64,000 nt of DNA from Methylobacter tundripaludum (GTDB lineage: Bacteria > Pseudomonadota > Gammaproteobacteria > Methylococcales > Methylomonadaceae). The notes under the pieces were generated by a model, which was not told the origin of the DNA, made no database searches, and worked only from the letters and a program-made list of their open reading frames with translations. The translations under genes and the position numbers were made by a program. The stretch covers positions 1 to 64,000 of the forward strand of contig NZ_PTIY01000002.1 in the NCBI RefSeq assembly GCF_002934365.1. The letters are read 5' to 3'. This document shows positions 37,171 through 45,319 of the stretch, piece by piece (the stretch's first letter is position 1; every line of letters starts with the position of its first letter).

Positions 37171-38851
37171 ACTGCTGCCGTTGTCTCTCTGCTTAATTGG
37201 CAACAGGCCGGTAGACGCGCCTGTCGCCTATCATGCCGGACGGTATTATTCGACAGGGCAGTTTGCCAACGCCGTTGAATCCTGGACCGGCAAACTGCAA
37301 GCGCAGCCGTTTTTGCGTTACGCGCTGTACACTGAAGACGCCTATCCTTTCGCCGTGCTGCTGTTTGCGTTGCTGCATGCCGGTAAACAAATCTGGATAC
37401 CCGGCAATAACCGTCCCGGCACAGCAGAGCAATTAGCAAAAGACTGTCAATTGCTGGGCGACTGGCACATTGGCGAGCGTTTCGATTGCTGCTTGGACGT
37501 GACGAACAGTCCAACCCAATCGTTATCGCCGTTAAACCCTTTAGACAGTCGGCTGGTTATTTTTACTTCCGGTTCTACGGGGCAGGCCAAGCCGATAGCC
37601 AAATGCCTGCACCAGTTTCAGCTTGAAATCGACACGCTGGAAAAAAACTGGGGCGAACAACTGGGTGATGCTGCGGCATTGGCGACGGTCAGCCATCAAC
37701 ATATCTACGGCTTGCTGTTCCGCGTGTTATGGCCGTTGTCGGCAGGGCGGTGTTTTCATAGTCAGGCGTATATCAATCCTGAAGCGCTGGTGAACGCCAT
37801 TCAACACGGACCGGCTTACTGGATTGCCAGCCCGGCGCATTTAAAGCGCTTGGATCAGGCATCGCCCTGGGACGGCATTGCCGGGTTAAAGGCGGTTTTC
37901 AGTTCCGGCGGCGCGTTGCCGGGAAATGCGGCGGAGCGGATATTGAACGAAAGCGGGCAGGCGGTGATCGAAGTCTACGGCAGCTCCGAGACCGGCGGTA
38001 TCGCCTGGCGGCGGCAGGATGAGGCTTGGACGTTATTTTCAGGCATGGCGTTGAGTCATATCGATGGCAACTGGTTGCTACATTCGCCTTACTTGCAAGC
38101 AGAGCAAGGTTTCCAGTTGGACGATCAAATCACCTTGCACGATGATGGCCGGTTCATGTTGCACGGCAGGTCGGATCGTATCGTCAAAGTCGAAGAAAAA
38201 CGCCTGTCCCTGGCCGAACTGGAGCAACGCTTGATGGCCGAGCCGTGGATAGAGGATGCGCATGCGCTGGTGATAACCAATCACCGGGATGTCGTCGCGG
38301 CGGTCGTAGTGCTAAGTCAACAGGGCTTGGAGCAGTTGGCAATCCAAGGCAGAAACCGGCTAATCAGGCAACTGCGCAGAACGCTTGAGCAATGGTTCGA
38401 GCCGGTGGTGTTGCCCAGAAAATGGTTGTTTGTAAACACGATGCCGTTAACCACTCAAGGTAAGATCGAGCATCATCTATTAAAAATCCTGCTGGATTTT
38501 GATGGCCGAAAACTCCCCCAGACGCTCAATTTTAATATGACTCATGAAGGCGTCCGGCTTGATCTTAAAGTTCCCGAAGACTTGCTTTATTTCCCCGATC
38601 ATTTTGCCGATTACCCGATTTTGCCGGGCGTAGTACAACTGGCTTGGGTGGAGCATTTCGGCAAGCTGTTTTTCGTTATTGATAAACCGTTTTCGCAGAT
38701 GGAAGTGGTTAAATTCACCCAAGTCATCCAGCCCGGCGATCAATTAACGCTGACGCTCGACTGGAATCCGGCAACGGGAAAACTGTATTTCAATTTCAGC
38801 TCGGAGCGCGGCGCGCATAGCTCGGGGCGCATGGTTTACGAGGGTAAGTGA
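37160..38851 (+). CDS. Acyl-AMP ligase fused to a hot-dog dehydratase
   Basis: 563 residues. Residues about 1-450 are an adenylate-forming ligase with P-loop FTSGSTGQAKPIAK (near 134-147), then VYGSSETGGIAWR and the hinge LHGRSDRIVKVEEKRLSL. Residues about 455-563 are a hot-dog dehydratase with FPDHFADYPILPGVVQ (catalytic His about 481). In many clusters these are separate genes (ligase and ApeI-type dehydratase); here one polypeptide activates the aryl starter (coumarate or similar) and dehydrates the extended chain. The fusion is seen directly in an uninterrupted frame. Confidence 0.9.
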   Translation: MSDKLLPLSLCLIGNRPVDAPVAYHAGRYYSTGQFANAVESWTGKLQAQPFLRYALYTEDAYPFAVLLFALLHAGKQIWIPGNNRPGTAEQLAKDCQLLGDWHIGERFDCCLDVTNSPTQSLSPLNPLDSRLVIFTSGSTGQAKPIAKCLHQFQLEIDTLEKNWGEQLGDAAALATVSHQHIYGLLFRVLWPLSAGRCFHSQAYINPEALVNAIQHGPAYWIASPAHLKRLDQASPWDGIAGLKAVFSSGGALPGNAAERILNESGQAVIEVYGSSETGGIAWRRQDEAWTLFSGMALSHIDGNWLLHSPYLQAEQGFQLDDQITLHDDGRFMLHGRSDRIVKVEEKRLSLAELEQRLMAEPWIEDAHALVITNHRDVVAAVVVLSQQGLEQLAIQGRNRLIRQLRRTLEQWFEPVVLPRKWLFVNTMPLTTQGKIEHHLLKILLDFDGRKLPQTLNFNMTHEGVRLDLKVPEDLLYFPDHFADYPILPGVVQLAWVEHFGKLFFVIDKPFSQMEVVKFTQVIQPGDQLTLTLDWNPATGKLYFNFSSERGAHSSGRMVYEGK

Positions 38852-38880
38852 CGATGAAAGTATTCAGTACAAAAACGAAT

Positions 38881-38934
38881 AACCACGAAGTTTTCAAACT
38901 ATTTTTCTTCGTGTCCTTCATGCTCTTCGTGGTG
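38881..38934. repeat. CACGAAG-family palindrome (family B), shortened left arm
   Basis: ACCACGAAG on the left and CTTCGTGTCCTTCATGCTCTTCGTGGT on the right, so the left arm is eroded. It lies inside the pigment operon. Confidence 0.75.
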
Positions 38935-38961
38935 AATAATGCTTTCGGAGTTTTATAGCCA

Positions 38962-39696
38962 ATGAAACCTTGCATCATCATTCCCGTTTACAATCACGAA
39001 GCCGCGATTCCCCTGGTGCTGGCCCAATTAAAAAGCTTCGGCATGCCGACTTTACTGGTTAATGACGGCAGCTCGGCATCTTGCTCCCGGATTCTGGCGG
39101 ATTGTGCCGAACGGGAACCGGACTGGCTGACCTTAATCAACCGTCCTGAAAACGGCGGCAAAGGCGCTGCGGTACTGGACGGCTTTAAGGCGGCGCAGGC
39201 TATGGGATTCAGCCATGCAATCCAGATCGATGCCGACGGACAGCACGACGTGAACGATATTCCGGCGTTTGTCGAGGCCGGAAAGCGGCATCCTGATGCG
39301 CTGATTTTAGGACGGCCGGTGTTCGATCAAACCGCGCCGAAGAGCCGGGTTTACGGCCGAACTATCGCTAACCTGTGGGTATGGATCAACACCTTGTCGC
39401 TTGCGATTGAAGACAGCATGTGCGGTTTCCGTGTGTATCCCTTGGCTGCGGTGGCAGAGCTAACCCGCACCACTCAGATAGCCGAGCGCATGGATTTTGA
39501 CATCGACATCCTGGTGCGCCTGTATTGGCAAGGCGTAGACGTAATCAATATACCGACGCGTGTGCAGTATCCTTATGACGGCGTGTCGCATTTCAAATTA
39601 TGGCAAGATAACCTGAGGATCTCGAAAACCCACGCCAAGCTGTTTTTCGGCATGTTGCCGCGCATCCCGCAACTGCTGGGCAGGCGCTATAGATGA
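38962..39696 (+). CDS. Family 2 glycosyltransferase
   Basis: 244 residues. GT-A fold with IIPVYNHEAAIPLVL at the N-terminus, LVNDGSS, and the metal-binding DxD as DADGQHD (residues about 93-99). C-terminal MDFDIDILVRLYWQGVDV matches dolichol-phosphate-mannose-synthase-like members found in aryl polyene clusters. Probably modifies the lipid or head group of the pigment. Stop overlaps the next start by four bases. Confidence 0.9.
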   Translation: MKPCIIIPVYNHEAAIPLVLAQLKSFGMPTLLVNDGSSASCSRILADCAEREPDWLTLINRPENGGKGAAVLDGFKAAQAMGFSHAIQIDADGQHDVNDIPAFVEAGKRHPDALILGRPVFDQTAPKSRVYGRTIANLWVWINTLSLAIEDSMCGFRVYPLAAVAELTRTTQIAERMDFDIDILVRLYWQGVDVINIPTRVQYPYDGVSHFKLWQDNLRISKTHAKLFFGMLPRIPQLLGRRYR

Positions 39697-40640
39697 GTAA
39701 ATCTTCGCATTGGTCGGAGATGGGCGAATGGAGCATGATCCGGGGCATGCGTTTCTTGCTGCGCGTTTACCTGTTGCTGGGGCGTAGCGCGTTGCAGTGG
39801 TTTTTATACCCGGTCGTCAGTTATTACTGGCTGGCGAACAAGCCGGGCAGGGCGGCCAGCCAAGCCTATTTAAAGCGCGTTGCGAAGCTTTCGCCCGCAT
39901 CGGATTTGAGCGGAAGCCTCCTGGACAGCTACCGGCACTTCATCTGCTTTGCCAACGCCATTATCGACAAATTGGCGGCCTGGTCCGGCGCGTTGACGCT
40001 GGCGGACGTGGATTATGCAGGGCGCGGCGAATTGCTGGCTCAAATCAAGACCGGCAGGGGCGCAGTCCTGCTGGGCTCGCACCTGGGCAATCTTGAAGTC
40101 TGCCGCGTGATTGCGGATATGGATGGCGCGCCCCGCATCAACGTGCTGGTACACACCAAGCACGCCGAAAAATTCAATCGCCTGCTGAAGCAAACCAACG
40201 AGAATAGCGGCTTAAACCTGATCCAGGTGACCGACATCAGCGCCGCCACGTCAATGCTGCTGAGCGATAAAATCGACAACGGCGAACTGGTCATCATTGC
40301 CGCGGACCGGACGCCGGTAAGCCCGCATCCGCGCGTGAGCCGGGCCGAGTTTCTGGGCGCTGATGCGTTGTTTCCGCAAGGCCCGTTTATCCTGGCCTCG
40401 CTGCTTAAATGTCCGGTTTACACCTTGTTTTGCCTGAAACAGCAGGGCAGACAGGCGATCTATTTTGAACATTTCAGCGAACTGTTGACGTTCCCCAGAA
40501 AAACCCGCGAGCATGCCATACAGCAAACCATACAAAGCTATGCCCGGCGACTGGAGCATTATTGCTTAATGGAACCGTTACAGTGGTTTAACTTTTTTGA
40601 TTTTTGGCAATTGATTGATAAAGAAAGCGATGAACAGTAA
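39693..40640 (+). CDS. LpxL/HtrB-type lipid acyltransferase
   Basis: 315 residues with an N-terminal hydrophobic region and the acyltransferase motif GSHLGNLEVCR (H-x4-E/D pattern) plus a basic IIAADRTPVSP block. The family transfers acyl groups to lipid A or related lipids; in this cluster it likely places the aryl polyene on its lipid carrier. Coupled to the glycosyltransferase by an ATGA overlap and overlapping the ammonia-lyase start by 11 bases. Confidence 0.88.
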   Translation: MSKSSHWSEMGEWSMIRGMRFLLRVYLLLGRSALQWFLYPVVSYYWLANKPGRAASQAYLKRVAKLSPASDLSGSLLDSYRHFICFANAIIDKLAAWSGALTLADVDYAGRGELLAQIKTGRGAVLLGSHLGNLEVCRVIADMDGAPRINVLVHTKHAEKFNRLLKQTNENSGLNLIQVTDISAATSMLLSDKIDNGELVIIAADRTPVSPHPRVSRAEFLGADALFPQGPFILASLLKCPVYTLFCLKQQGRQAIYFEHFSELLTFPRKTREHAIQQTIQSYARRLEHYCLMEPLQWFNFFDFWQLIDKESDEQ

Positions 40641-42222
40641 GAATACCGTGGTTTTTGATGGGCAGGCGTTGACGATTGAGTCTATTTGCCAAATAGCCAA
40701 CCAACAAGCGCAGGTTGAGTTAGGCAGGCAGCCGAAATTTATTGAGCGCATCAACAAAGGCGCCCGGTTTATCGATACCTTGTTAAAGGAAGAAGGCTTT
40801 GTTTACGGCGTAACCACCGGCTACGGCGAGTCCTGCACGGTCTCCATTCCGCTGAACCTGGTCGAGCAACTGCCCAAGCATCTGTACACGTTCCACGGCT
40901 GCGGGCTGGGCGATCATTTTGACGCCCAGCAGACACGGGCCATACTGGCCGCGCGCCTGACCAGTCTGGCGCGCGGTTACTCGGGCGTGCGCTACAAACT
41001 ATTGAAACAGTTGGCTGAATTATTAAAGCAGGACATCCTGCCGTTGATCCCGCAGGAAGGTTCGGTCGGCGCCAGCGGCGATTTAACGCCGTTATCCTAT
41101 GTCGCCGCCGTGCTGGCCGGGGAGCGGGATGTGCTGTATCAGGGCCGGCGTCAGCCGACGCAAACGGTTTTTGCGGAACTCAATATCGAAGCGCTGACCT
41201 TAAAACCGAAAGAAGGCCTCGCGATCATGAACGGCACGGCGGTCATGACCGGCATTGCCTGCCTGGCCTATCAACGCGCCGAATATTTATCCCGGTTGGC
41301 CACGCGGATCACCAGCCTGGCTTCGATCGCCTTGAACGGCAATGCCTACCATTTTGACGAGAAACTGTTTTCGGTCAAGCCGCACCCCGGCCAAAACCGC
41401 GTCGCCGAGCGGATACGTTCGGATTTGCAGTTGCAGCGCAGTGCGCCGCGCCACGATACCCGCTTGCAGGATCGCTATTCGTTGCGCTGCGCGCCGCATA
41501 TCATCGGCGTGCTGGAAGACTCGTTGCCCTGGCTGCGGCAGTTTATCGAGAATGAATTAAACAGCGCCAACGACAACCCGATCATCGATGCCGAAGGCGA
41601 ACACGTCCTGCATGGCGGCCATTTTTACGGCGGCCATATCGCTTTTGCGATGGACAGCCTGAAGACCGCCGTGGCCAATCTGGCCGATTTAATGGACCGG
41701 CAAATGGCGCAGTTGATGGACCCCAAATTCAACCACGGTCTGCCCGCCAATCTTTCCGGCGCTACCGGCGAGCAAGCGGTGTTGAACCACGGCTTCAAGG
41801 CCTTGCAAATAGCGGTGTCCGCCTGGACGGCCGAAGCGCTTAAATTGACCATGCCCGCCAGCGTGTTTTCCCGCTCTACCGAGTGCCATAACCAGGACAA
41901 GGTCAGCATGGGCACGATAGCAGCGAGAGATTGTATCCGCATTTTGGAGTTGACCGAGCAGGTTGCGGTGGCTGTGTTGCTTGCGGTTGTTCAGGGCGTT
42001 GAGTTGCGGGGTAATGTGGAGGCGTTAAGCCCGGCTTTGCAAAAGACTGTTGAGCAATTGCGGGAGCATAGTTTGTTTTTGAGTGCTGACCGGGCGTTGG
42101 AACAAGAGTTGCGGCAGTGTCTAGAGCTGACCCGCAAGCAGCATTGGGATTTATATGATTCTCCTCGTTCCCACGCGCCGCGTGGGAATGCAGTTCAGGG
42201 CGCGCCGCGCCCCGAGGATTAA
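40630..42222 (+). CDS. Aromatic amino acid ammonia-lyase (HAL/TAL family)
   Basis: 530 residues. The MIO cofactor triad Ala-Ser-Gly lies in GSVGASGDLTPLSY, and the catalytic Tyr in GYGESCTVSIP. It deaminates tyrosine, phenylalanine or histidine; in a pigment cluster a tyrosine-derived coumarate starter is likely. The lyase's selectivity residues cannot be assigned confidently here. The last ~20 residues (from PRSHAPRGNA) are encoded by a REP palindrome that carries the stop codon, so the natural C-terminus has been replaced. Start ATG overlaps the previous gene. Confidence 0.9.
   Translation: MNSKNTVVFDGQALTIESICQIANQQAQVELGRQPKFIERINKGARFIDTLLKEEGFVYGVTTGYGESCTVSIPLNLVEQLPKHLYTFHGCGLGDHFDAQQTRAILAARLTSLARGYSGVRYKLLKQLAELLKQDILPLIPQEGSVGASGDLTPLSYVAAVLAGERDVLYQGRRQPTQTVFAELNIEALTLKPKEGLAIMNGTAVMTGIACLAYQRAEYLSRLATRITSLASIALNGNAYHFDEKLFSVKPHPGQNRVAERIRSDLQLQRSAPRHDTRLQDRYSLRCAPHIIGVLEDSLPWLRQFIENELNSANDNPIIDAEGEHVLHGGHFYGGHIAFAMDSLKTAVANLADLMDRQMAQLMDPKFNHGLPANLSGATGEQAVLNHGFKALQIAVSAWTAEALKLTMPASVFSRSTECHNQDKVSMGTIAARDCIRILELTEQVAVAVLLAVVQGVELRGNVEALSPALQKTVEQLREHSLFLSADRALEQELRQCLELTRKQHWDLYDSPRSHAPRGNAVQGAPRPED
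42163..42220. repeat. REP element (family A), inside the 3' end of the ammonia-lyase gene
   Basis: CTCGTTCCCACGCG / CGCGTGGGAATGCA stem and a second GGCGCGCCGCGCC stem. Immediately upstream of the RAYT gene. Confidence 0.9.
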
Positions 42223-42227
42223 ACACT

Positions 42228-42767
42228 ATGGGCCGTAGCCGCTACCGAATCTGCGACGAAAAAGCCCCGCACTTTTTAACTTGCACTGTGCTGAACTGGA
42301 TACCGCTATTCACCCGACCGCAAATCGCAGGCATCATTTTGGACGCACTACGATACCGGCAAGAAGAACACGGCTGGAAAATATACGGCTACGTCATCCT
42401 GGAAAATCACCTCCATATGATCGTACAAGCCGAGAATCTGTCTGTGGAATTGCCGCGCTTCAAATCCTACACCGCCCGCCAACTGATCGACCACCTGAAA
42501 GAATGCCGCGCCGAACGGTTGTTGCAACAGCTGGCGTTTTTCCGCAAGGAATACAAACGCGAGGACCGGGATTATCAATGCTGGGAAGAGGGATCGCATC
42601 CGCAGCTAATCGAGAACGAGAAGGTGCTTCGGCAGAAGCTGGAGTATATCCATCAAAACCCGGTGAAGCGGGGGTATGTCGATGAGCCTGCGCATTGGCG
42701 GTATTCCAGTGCCAGGGATTATGAGGGTGTTGCCGGGCTGATTCCTGTTTTTAGGGATTGGTTGTGA
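42228..42767 (+). CDS. REP-associated tyrosine transposase (RAYT)
   Basis: 179 residues. Y1-type single-strand transposase related to IS200/IS605 TnpA: the HUH-like pair is in ENHLHMIVQAENL and the likely catalytic Tyr in the central helix (FKSYTARQLIDHLK). The C-terminus EYIHQNPVKRGYVDEPAHWR followed by YSSARDY is diagnostic of RAYTs. It is bracketed by REP elements at 42163 and 42769, the arrangement known as a REPtron, and probably mobilises them. Frame is complete. Confidence 0.93.
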   Translation: MGRSRYRICDEKAPHFLTCTVLNWIPLFTRPQIAGIILDALRYRQEEHGWKIYGYVILENHLHMIVQAENLSVELPRFKSYTARQLIDHLKECRAERLLQQLAFFRKEYKREDRDYQCWEEGSHPQLIENEKVLRQKLEYIHQNPVKRGYVDEPAHWRYSSARDYEGVAGLIPVFRDWL

Positions 42768-42768
42768 T

Positions 42769-42873
42769 TCGCGGCGCAGCGTGCCTTGGACTGCAAGTAC
42801 TGTCTCTTTACTCACACCACATCCTCGTTCCCACGCGCCGCGTGGGAATGCAATCCAGGGCGCGCTGCGCCAA
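42769..42873. repeat. REP pair downstream of the RAYT gene
   Basis: A GCGGCGCAGCGTGCC unit followed by CTCGTTCCCACGCGCCGCGT and GGCGCGCTGCGCC. Same family as the upstream copy. Confidence 0.9.
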
Positions 42874-42874
42874 G

Positions 42875-42968
42875 TAAACGAGGGTATGTGGATGACAGGC
42901 ATTGGAAGTATTCCAGCGCCGGAGATAAAGGGGGCGTTGCCGGGTTGGTTCGTGTTTTTAAGGCTTGA
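42875..42968 (+). pseudogene. Remnant of a second RAYT gene (3' end only)
   Basis: Reading from 42876 gives KRGYVDDRHWKYSSAG then DKGGVAGLVRVFKA and a stop. It aligns over about 30 residues with the C-terminus of the intact RAYT (KRGYVDEPAHWRYSSARD... GVAGLIPVFRDWL). No upstream coding part remains; it starts directly after a REP unit. So a second RAYT copy stood here and was deleted, or its tail was carried with a REP. Confidence 0.88.
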
Positions 42969-42973
42969 CGGTG

Positions 42974-43027
42974 ACTCGCGGCGCGGCGCGCCTTAAACCG
43001 CATTCCCACGCAGCGCGTGGGAACGAG
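42974..43027. repeat. REP element closing the RAYT array
   Basis: Inverted orientation: GGCGCGGCGCGCC then CATTCCCACGCAGCGCGTGGGAACGAG. Confidence 0.9.
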
Positions 43028-43059
43028 AAAATGTGTCGCTAGCGCGACGGTTGATTGAA

Positions 43060-43320
43060 TCGGGTTCTCGCACCCGAGGGCGAGTTACTTTCTTTTGCTC
43101 CGCCAAAAGAAAGTAACCAAAGAAAAGGCGGCCCGGTTGCCGCTTTGATCCTGCGTTCCTCGCTTTCGCCGGGGGTTGACGAAAGGGGCTCCTGCCCCTT
43201 CGTCAACGTGCGGCCTCCCTGCCGCACCCCTACGGGCTATTCCCGGCGAAAGCTCCGGTACTCGGCGCGGCAAACGGGATTCAGTCCGTACCATCGGCCG
43301 GTTTTCTTCGCTACTGCACG
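43060..43320. repeat. Long intergenic repeat, degenerate, GC-rich with internal palindromes
   Basis: Contains the inverted repeat TTACTTTCTTTTG...CAAAAGAAAGTAA and a palindromic GACGAAGGGGC / GCCCCTTCGTC region. Sequences of this style recur between genes in gammaproteobacteria and often cause spurious gene calls. No second copy in this window, so I call it from general familiarity. Confidence 0.55.
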
Positions 43321-43356
43321 GTACTCATTGTTATACACAAGCATTTAAAAGCACGT

Positions 43357-43384
43357 CATTCCGGCAGGGATTGCCGGAATCCAG
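43357..43384. repeat. Short palindrome ATTCCGGCA / TTGCCGGAAT
   Basis: A common intergenic element: ATTCCGGCAGGGATTGCCGGAAT. Single copy here. Confidence 0.7.
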
Positions 43385-43490
43385 CGCAAAGAGCCGTGAA
43401 ATTGTCGGCTGGTAAGTACTTTGGAAATCCAAATTTCTCGGTCTCACATGGTGTGTGGAAACGATGAAAAAATTTGAATTAGCTCTACGC

Positions 43491-43516
43491 TACTTATAGT
43501 CTGTCGACTTATAGAG
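43491..43516 (+). promoter_or_regulatory. C-box operator of the restriction-modification controller
   Basis: TACTTATAGTC, TGTC spacer, GACTTATAGAG. The two half-sites match the C-protein operator pattern GACTTATAGTC-TGTG-GACTNNNAGTC. It ends 23 bases before the controller ATG. Confidence 0.8.
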
Positions 43517-43539
43517 TGCAATGCTGGATTATTTACTTT

Positions 43540-43761
43540 ATGGAAATAACGCAATCTTTCGGTCAAAAAGTTAGGTATTTTCGAATTTTGAAAAGACTTT
43601 CTCAAGAAGAGCTTGCCGGGCTTTGTGGCTTGCATAGGACATATATAGGTTCTGTGGAACGTGGTGAGCGGAACATAACCCTTATAAATGCCGAAAAAAT
43701 TGCAACCGCATTAGAGCAGTCGCTCGCTTCATTTTTTTTGGAACAACCTAGTGTCAATTGA
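43540..43761 (+). CDS. Restriction-modification controller protein (XRE type)
   Basis: 73 residues from ATG 43540, the usual size for C proteins. Helix-turn-helix: LKRLSQEELAGLCGLHRTYI then GSVERGERNITLINAEKIA. A longer reading (GTG 43516) would overlap the C-box. C proteins bind their own C-box to delay endonuclease expression until DNA is methylated. Its stop overlaps the start of the endonuclease gene by 11 bases. Confidence 0.9.
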   Translation: MEITQSFGQKVRYFRILKRLSQEELAGLCGLHRTYIGSVERGERNITLINAEKIATALEQSLASFFLEQPSVN

Positions 43762-44299
43762 GCAGAATTTAGACGCAGTACTTGAGCGGTATAAAACATC
43801 ATTTATCGAAAAAGTTTATTCGGAAGAGAATGATGACCACGATCTGCTAATGGAGGCTTTCGGAATTTCCCCAGCACTTAAACGTGAAAATCGCCAGTAT
43901 TGGGGGCGAGAATTAGGGAAATGCTGGGAATCACTGGTCATTGAAGCCTGTAAAATACTGCCAACATTCCAACCAGCTTTGCGTATAGGCGGCGATGAAC
44001 CATGTGATCTTATCGTTCAAAATTACGCCATTGATACTAAATATCGGATAGGATCTGGCGATTCTGGAACTCTAAAAAAATTTAAATCATATGGGCCGTT
44101 ATTAAGGGAACAAGGATATGAGCCTGTTTTTTTATTCCTTCGCGAAGATAACTTGCCTGCTGCAATAACAGCCTGTCAAAGTGGAACTTGGAATATATAC
44201 ATAGGTAAGCAATCATTCGATTTCATTAAAAATATTTCTGGATTCGATATGGAGGACTACCTTATGAGAAAAGCAAAGGCATTTCTTGTAGTTCGCTAA
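43751..44299 (+). CDS. Type II restriction endonuclease
   Basis: 182 residues with a GTG start inside the controller gene. PD-(D/E)XK catalytic motif: Asp in GGDEPCDLIVQNYA and Asp-x-Lys in IDTKYRIGSGDSGTL. The remainder is unlike common families I know; the TKYRIGSGDSG pattern recalls the ApaLI-like group, but this is memory, not alignment. Specificity unknown. Its last 38 bases overlap the end of the convergent methyltransferase gene. The gene is visibly AT-richer than its surroundings, as expected for recent transfer. Confidence 0.85.
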   Translation: MSIEQNLDAVLERYKTSFIEKVYSEENDDHDLLMEAFGISPALKRENRQYWGRELGKCWESLVIEACKILPTFQPALRIGGDEPCDLIVQNYAIDTKYRIGSGDSGTLKKFKSYGPLLREQGYEPVFLFLREDNLPAAITACQSGTWNIYIGKQSFDFIKNISGFDMEDYLMRKAKAFLVVR

Positions 44300-45197
44300 C
44301 CGACTGAAGTCTCTTTTCTATTATATCGATGTAAGAAGGTTCCACTTCTATACCGATATAATCAATCCCAGCTTGTTTTGCTGCAACTAAAGTAGTACCT
44401 GATCCTGCAAAGGGGTCAATAACAATAGTACCTTCTACCCTTGGAACAAATATATCGACCAGCTTTTTCATGAGTTCTAAAGGTTTAACTGTACAATGGA
44501 CATTGTAATCAGGGGTTTTGTCGCGTTTAATGTTTTCTAATATATTTGATTGAAAACCACCATCTTCATGTTTGGCATAAAAAAGTCCAGTCCCATATTC
44601 TAAGAGAGTTTGAGTGTAGTTATTTACAAGAGGTTTTTGAACAACACAAATAGCCTCCCATTCACTTCTTAAACAGCTATGCCAACCTTGCCAATTTTCA
44701 GGATTGGCATAACCTTTTTGTTCAAGATTTTTTTCCATGTTGATGCCTTTAGGTATTCCACTTGAACGGCGATACACGACTATATCTCGAGCATAAAACC
44801 CAGCTTTTTCTAAAGCCACTTGAACATGAGCAATAGTTCTAGTGCTATTAAAAACTAAAACGGAGGCTCCAGGCTTACATATTCGAAATAATTCTGTAGC
44901 CCACTCTAAACACCAATCTTCATACTCAAGAATATTTTCTCTATTTCTCCTATACCAACGCTCGTTTCTTACCCCTCCAGCTAAACCACTGCCATAGGGG
45001 ATATTTTTAACTAACGTCTTACTGTCTTTTATGCGATTTTTTCTACGTTGAATTTCAGAGTCATCCCATTTGTGACCAATAAATTCATAGTTATATGGTG
45101 GGTCTGTAATACACGCAGATACAGTGCTATCAGACAGTTTTTTTAAAACTTTTCTGCAATCACCCAATAGTACTTTATTCTTAAAACTTTCCATCAT
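44262..45197 (-). CDS. Type II DNA methyltransferase (N4C/N6A)
   Basis: 311 residues. Motif IV TDPPYNYEF is near residues 31-39 and motif I DPFAGSGTTLVAAKQAG near the C-terminus (about 266), the order of class beta amino-methyltransferases. It protects the sites cut by the neighbouring endonuclease. The gene is convergent with the endonuclease, ends overlapping by 38 bases, and starts just downstream of a second C-box-like palindrome. Confidence 0.93.
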   Translation of the reverse strand: MMESFKNKVLLGDCRKVLKKLSDSTVSACITDPPYNYEFIGHKWDDSEIQRRKNRIKDSKTLVKNIPYGSGLAGGVRNERWYRRNRENILEYEDWCLEWATELFRICKPGASVLVFNSTRTIAHVQVALEKAGFYARDIVVYRRSSGIPKGINMEKNLEQKGYANPENWQGWHSCLRSEWEAICVVQKPLVNNYTQTLLEYGTGLFYAKHEDGGFQSNILENIKRDKTPDYNVHCTVKPLELMKKLVDIFVPRVEGTIVIDPFAGSGTTLVAAKQAGIDYIGIEVEPSYIDIIEKRLQSVSELQEMPLLFS

Positions 45198-45208
45198 AAC
45201 CTCATAAA

Positions 45209-45228
45209 ATGATACTTATAGTATTCAT
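45209..45228 (-). promoter_or_regulatory. C-box-like palindrome upstream of the methyltransferase
   Basis: ATGATACTTATAGTATTCAT contains the core ACTTATAGT that also occurs in the C-box at 43491. It lies 11 bases upstream of the methyltransferase start, so controller binding could repress methyltransferase transcription. Confidence 0.65.
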
Positions 45229-45319
45229 TTTTGCGTAAATACTCAACTAGTGAAATGGCATGATATACGGTTCCGAAGATCATGATGATGGAACAGCTGC
45301 ACCAAACTATTACTCCAGC

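Noticed and set aside
43055-43348. Apparent small proteins in the GC-rich repeat region
   Set aside because: Translation of a widespread intergenic repeat with palindromes; no protein family and no start signals.
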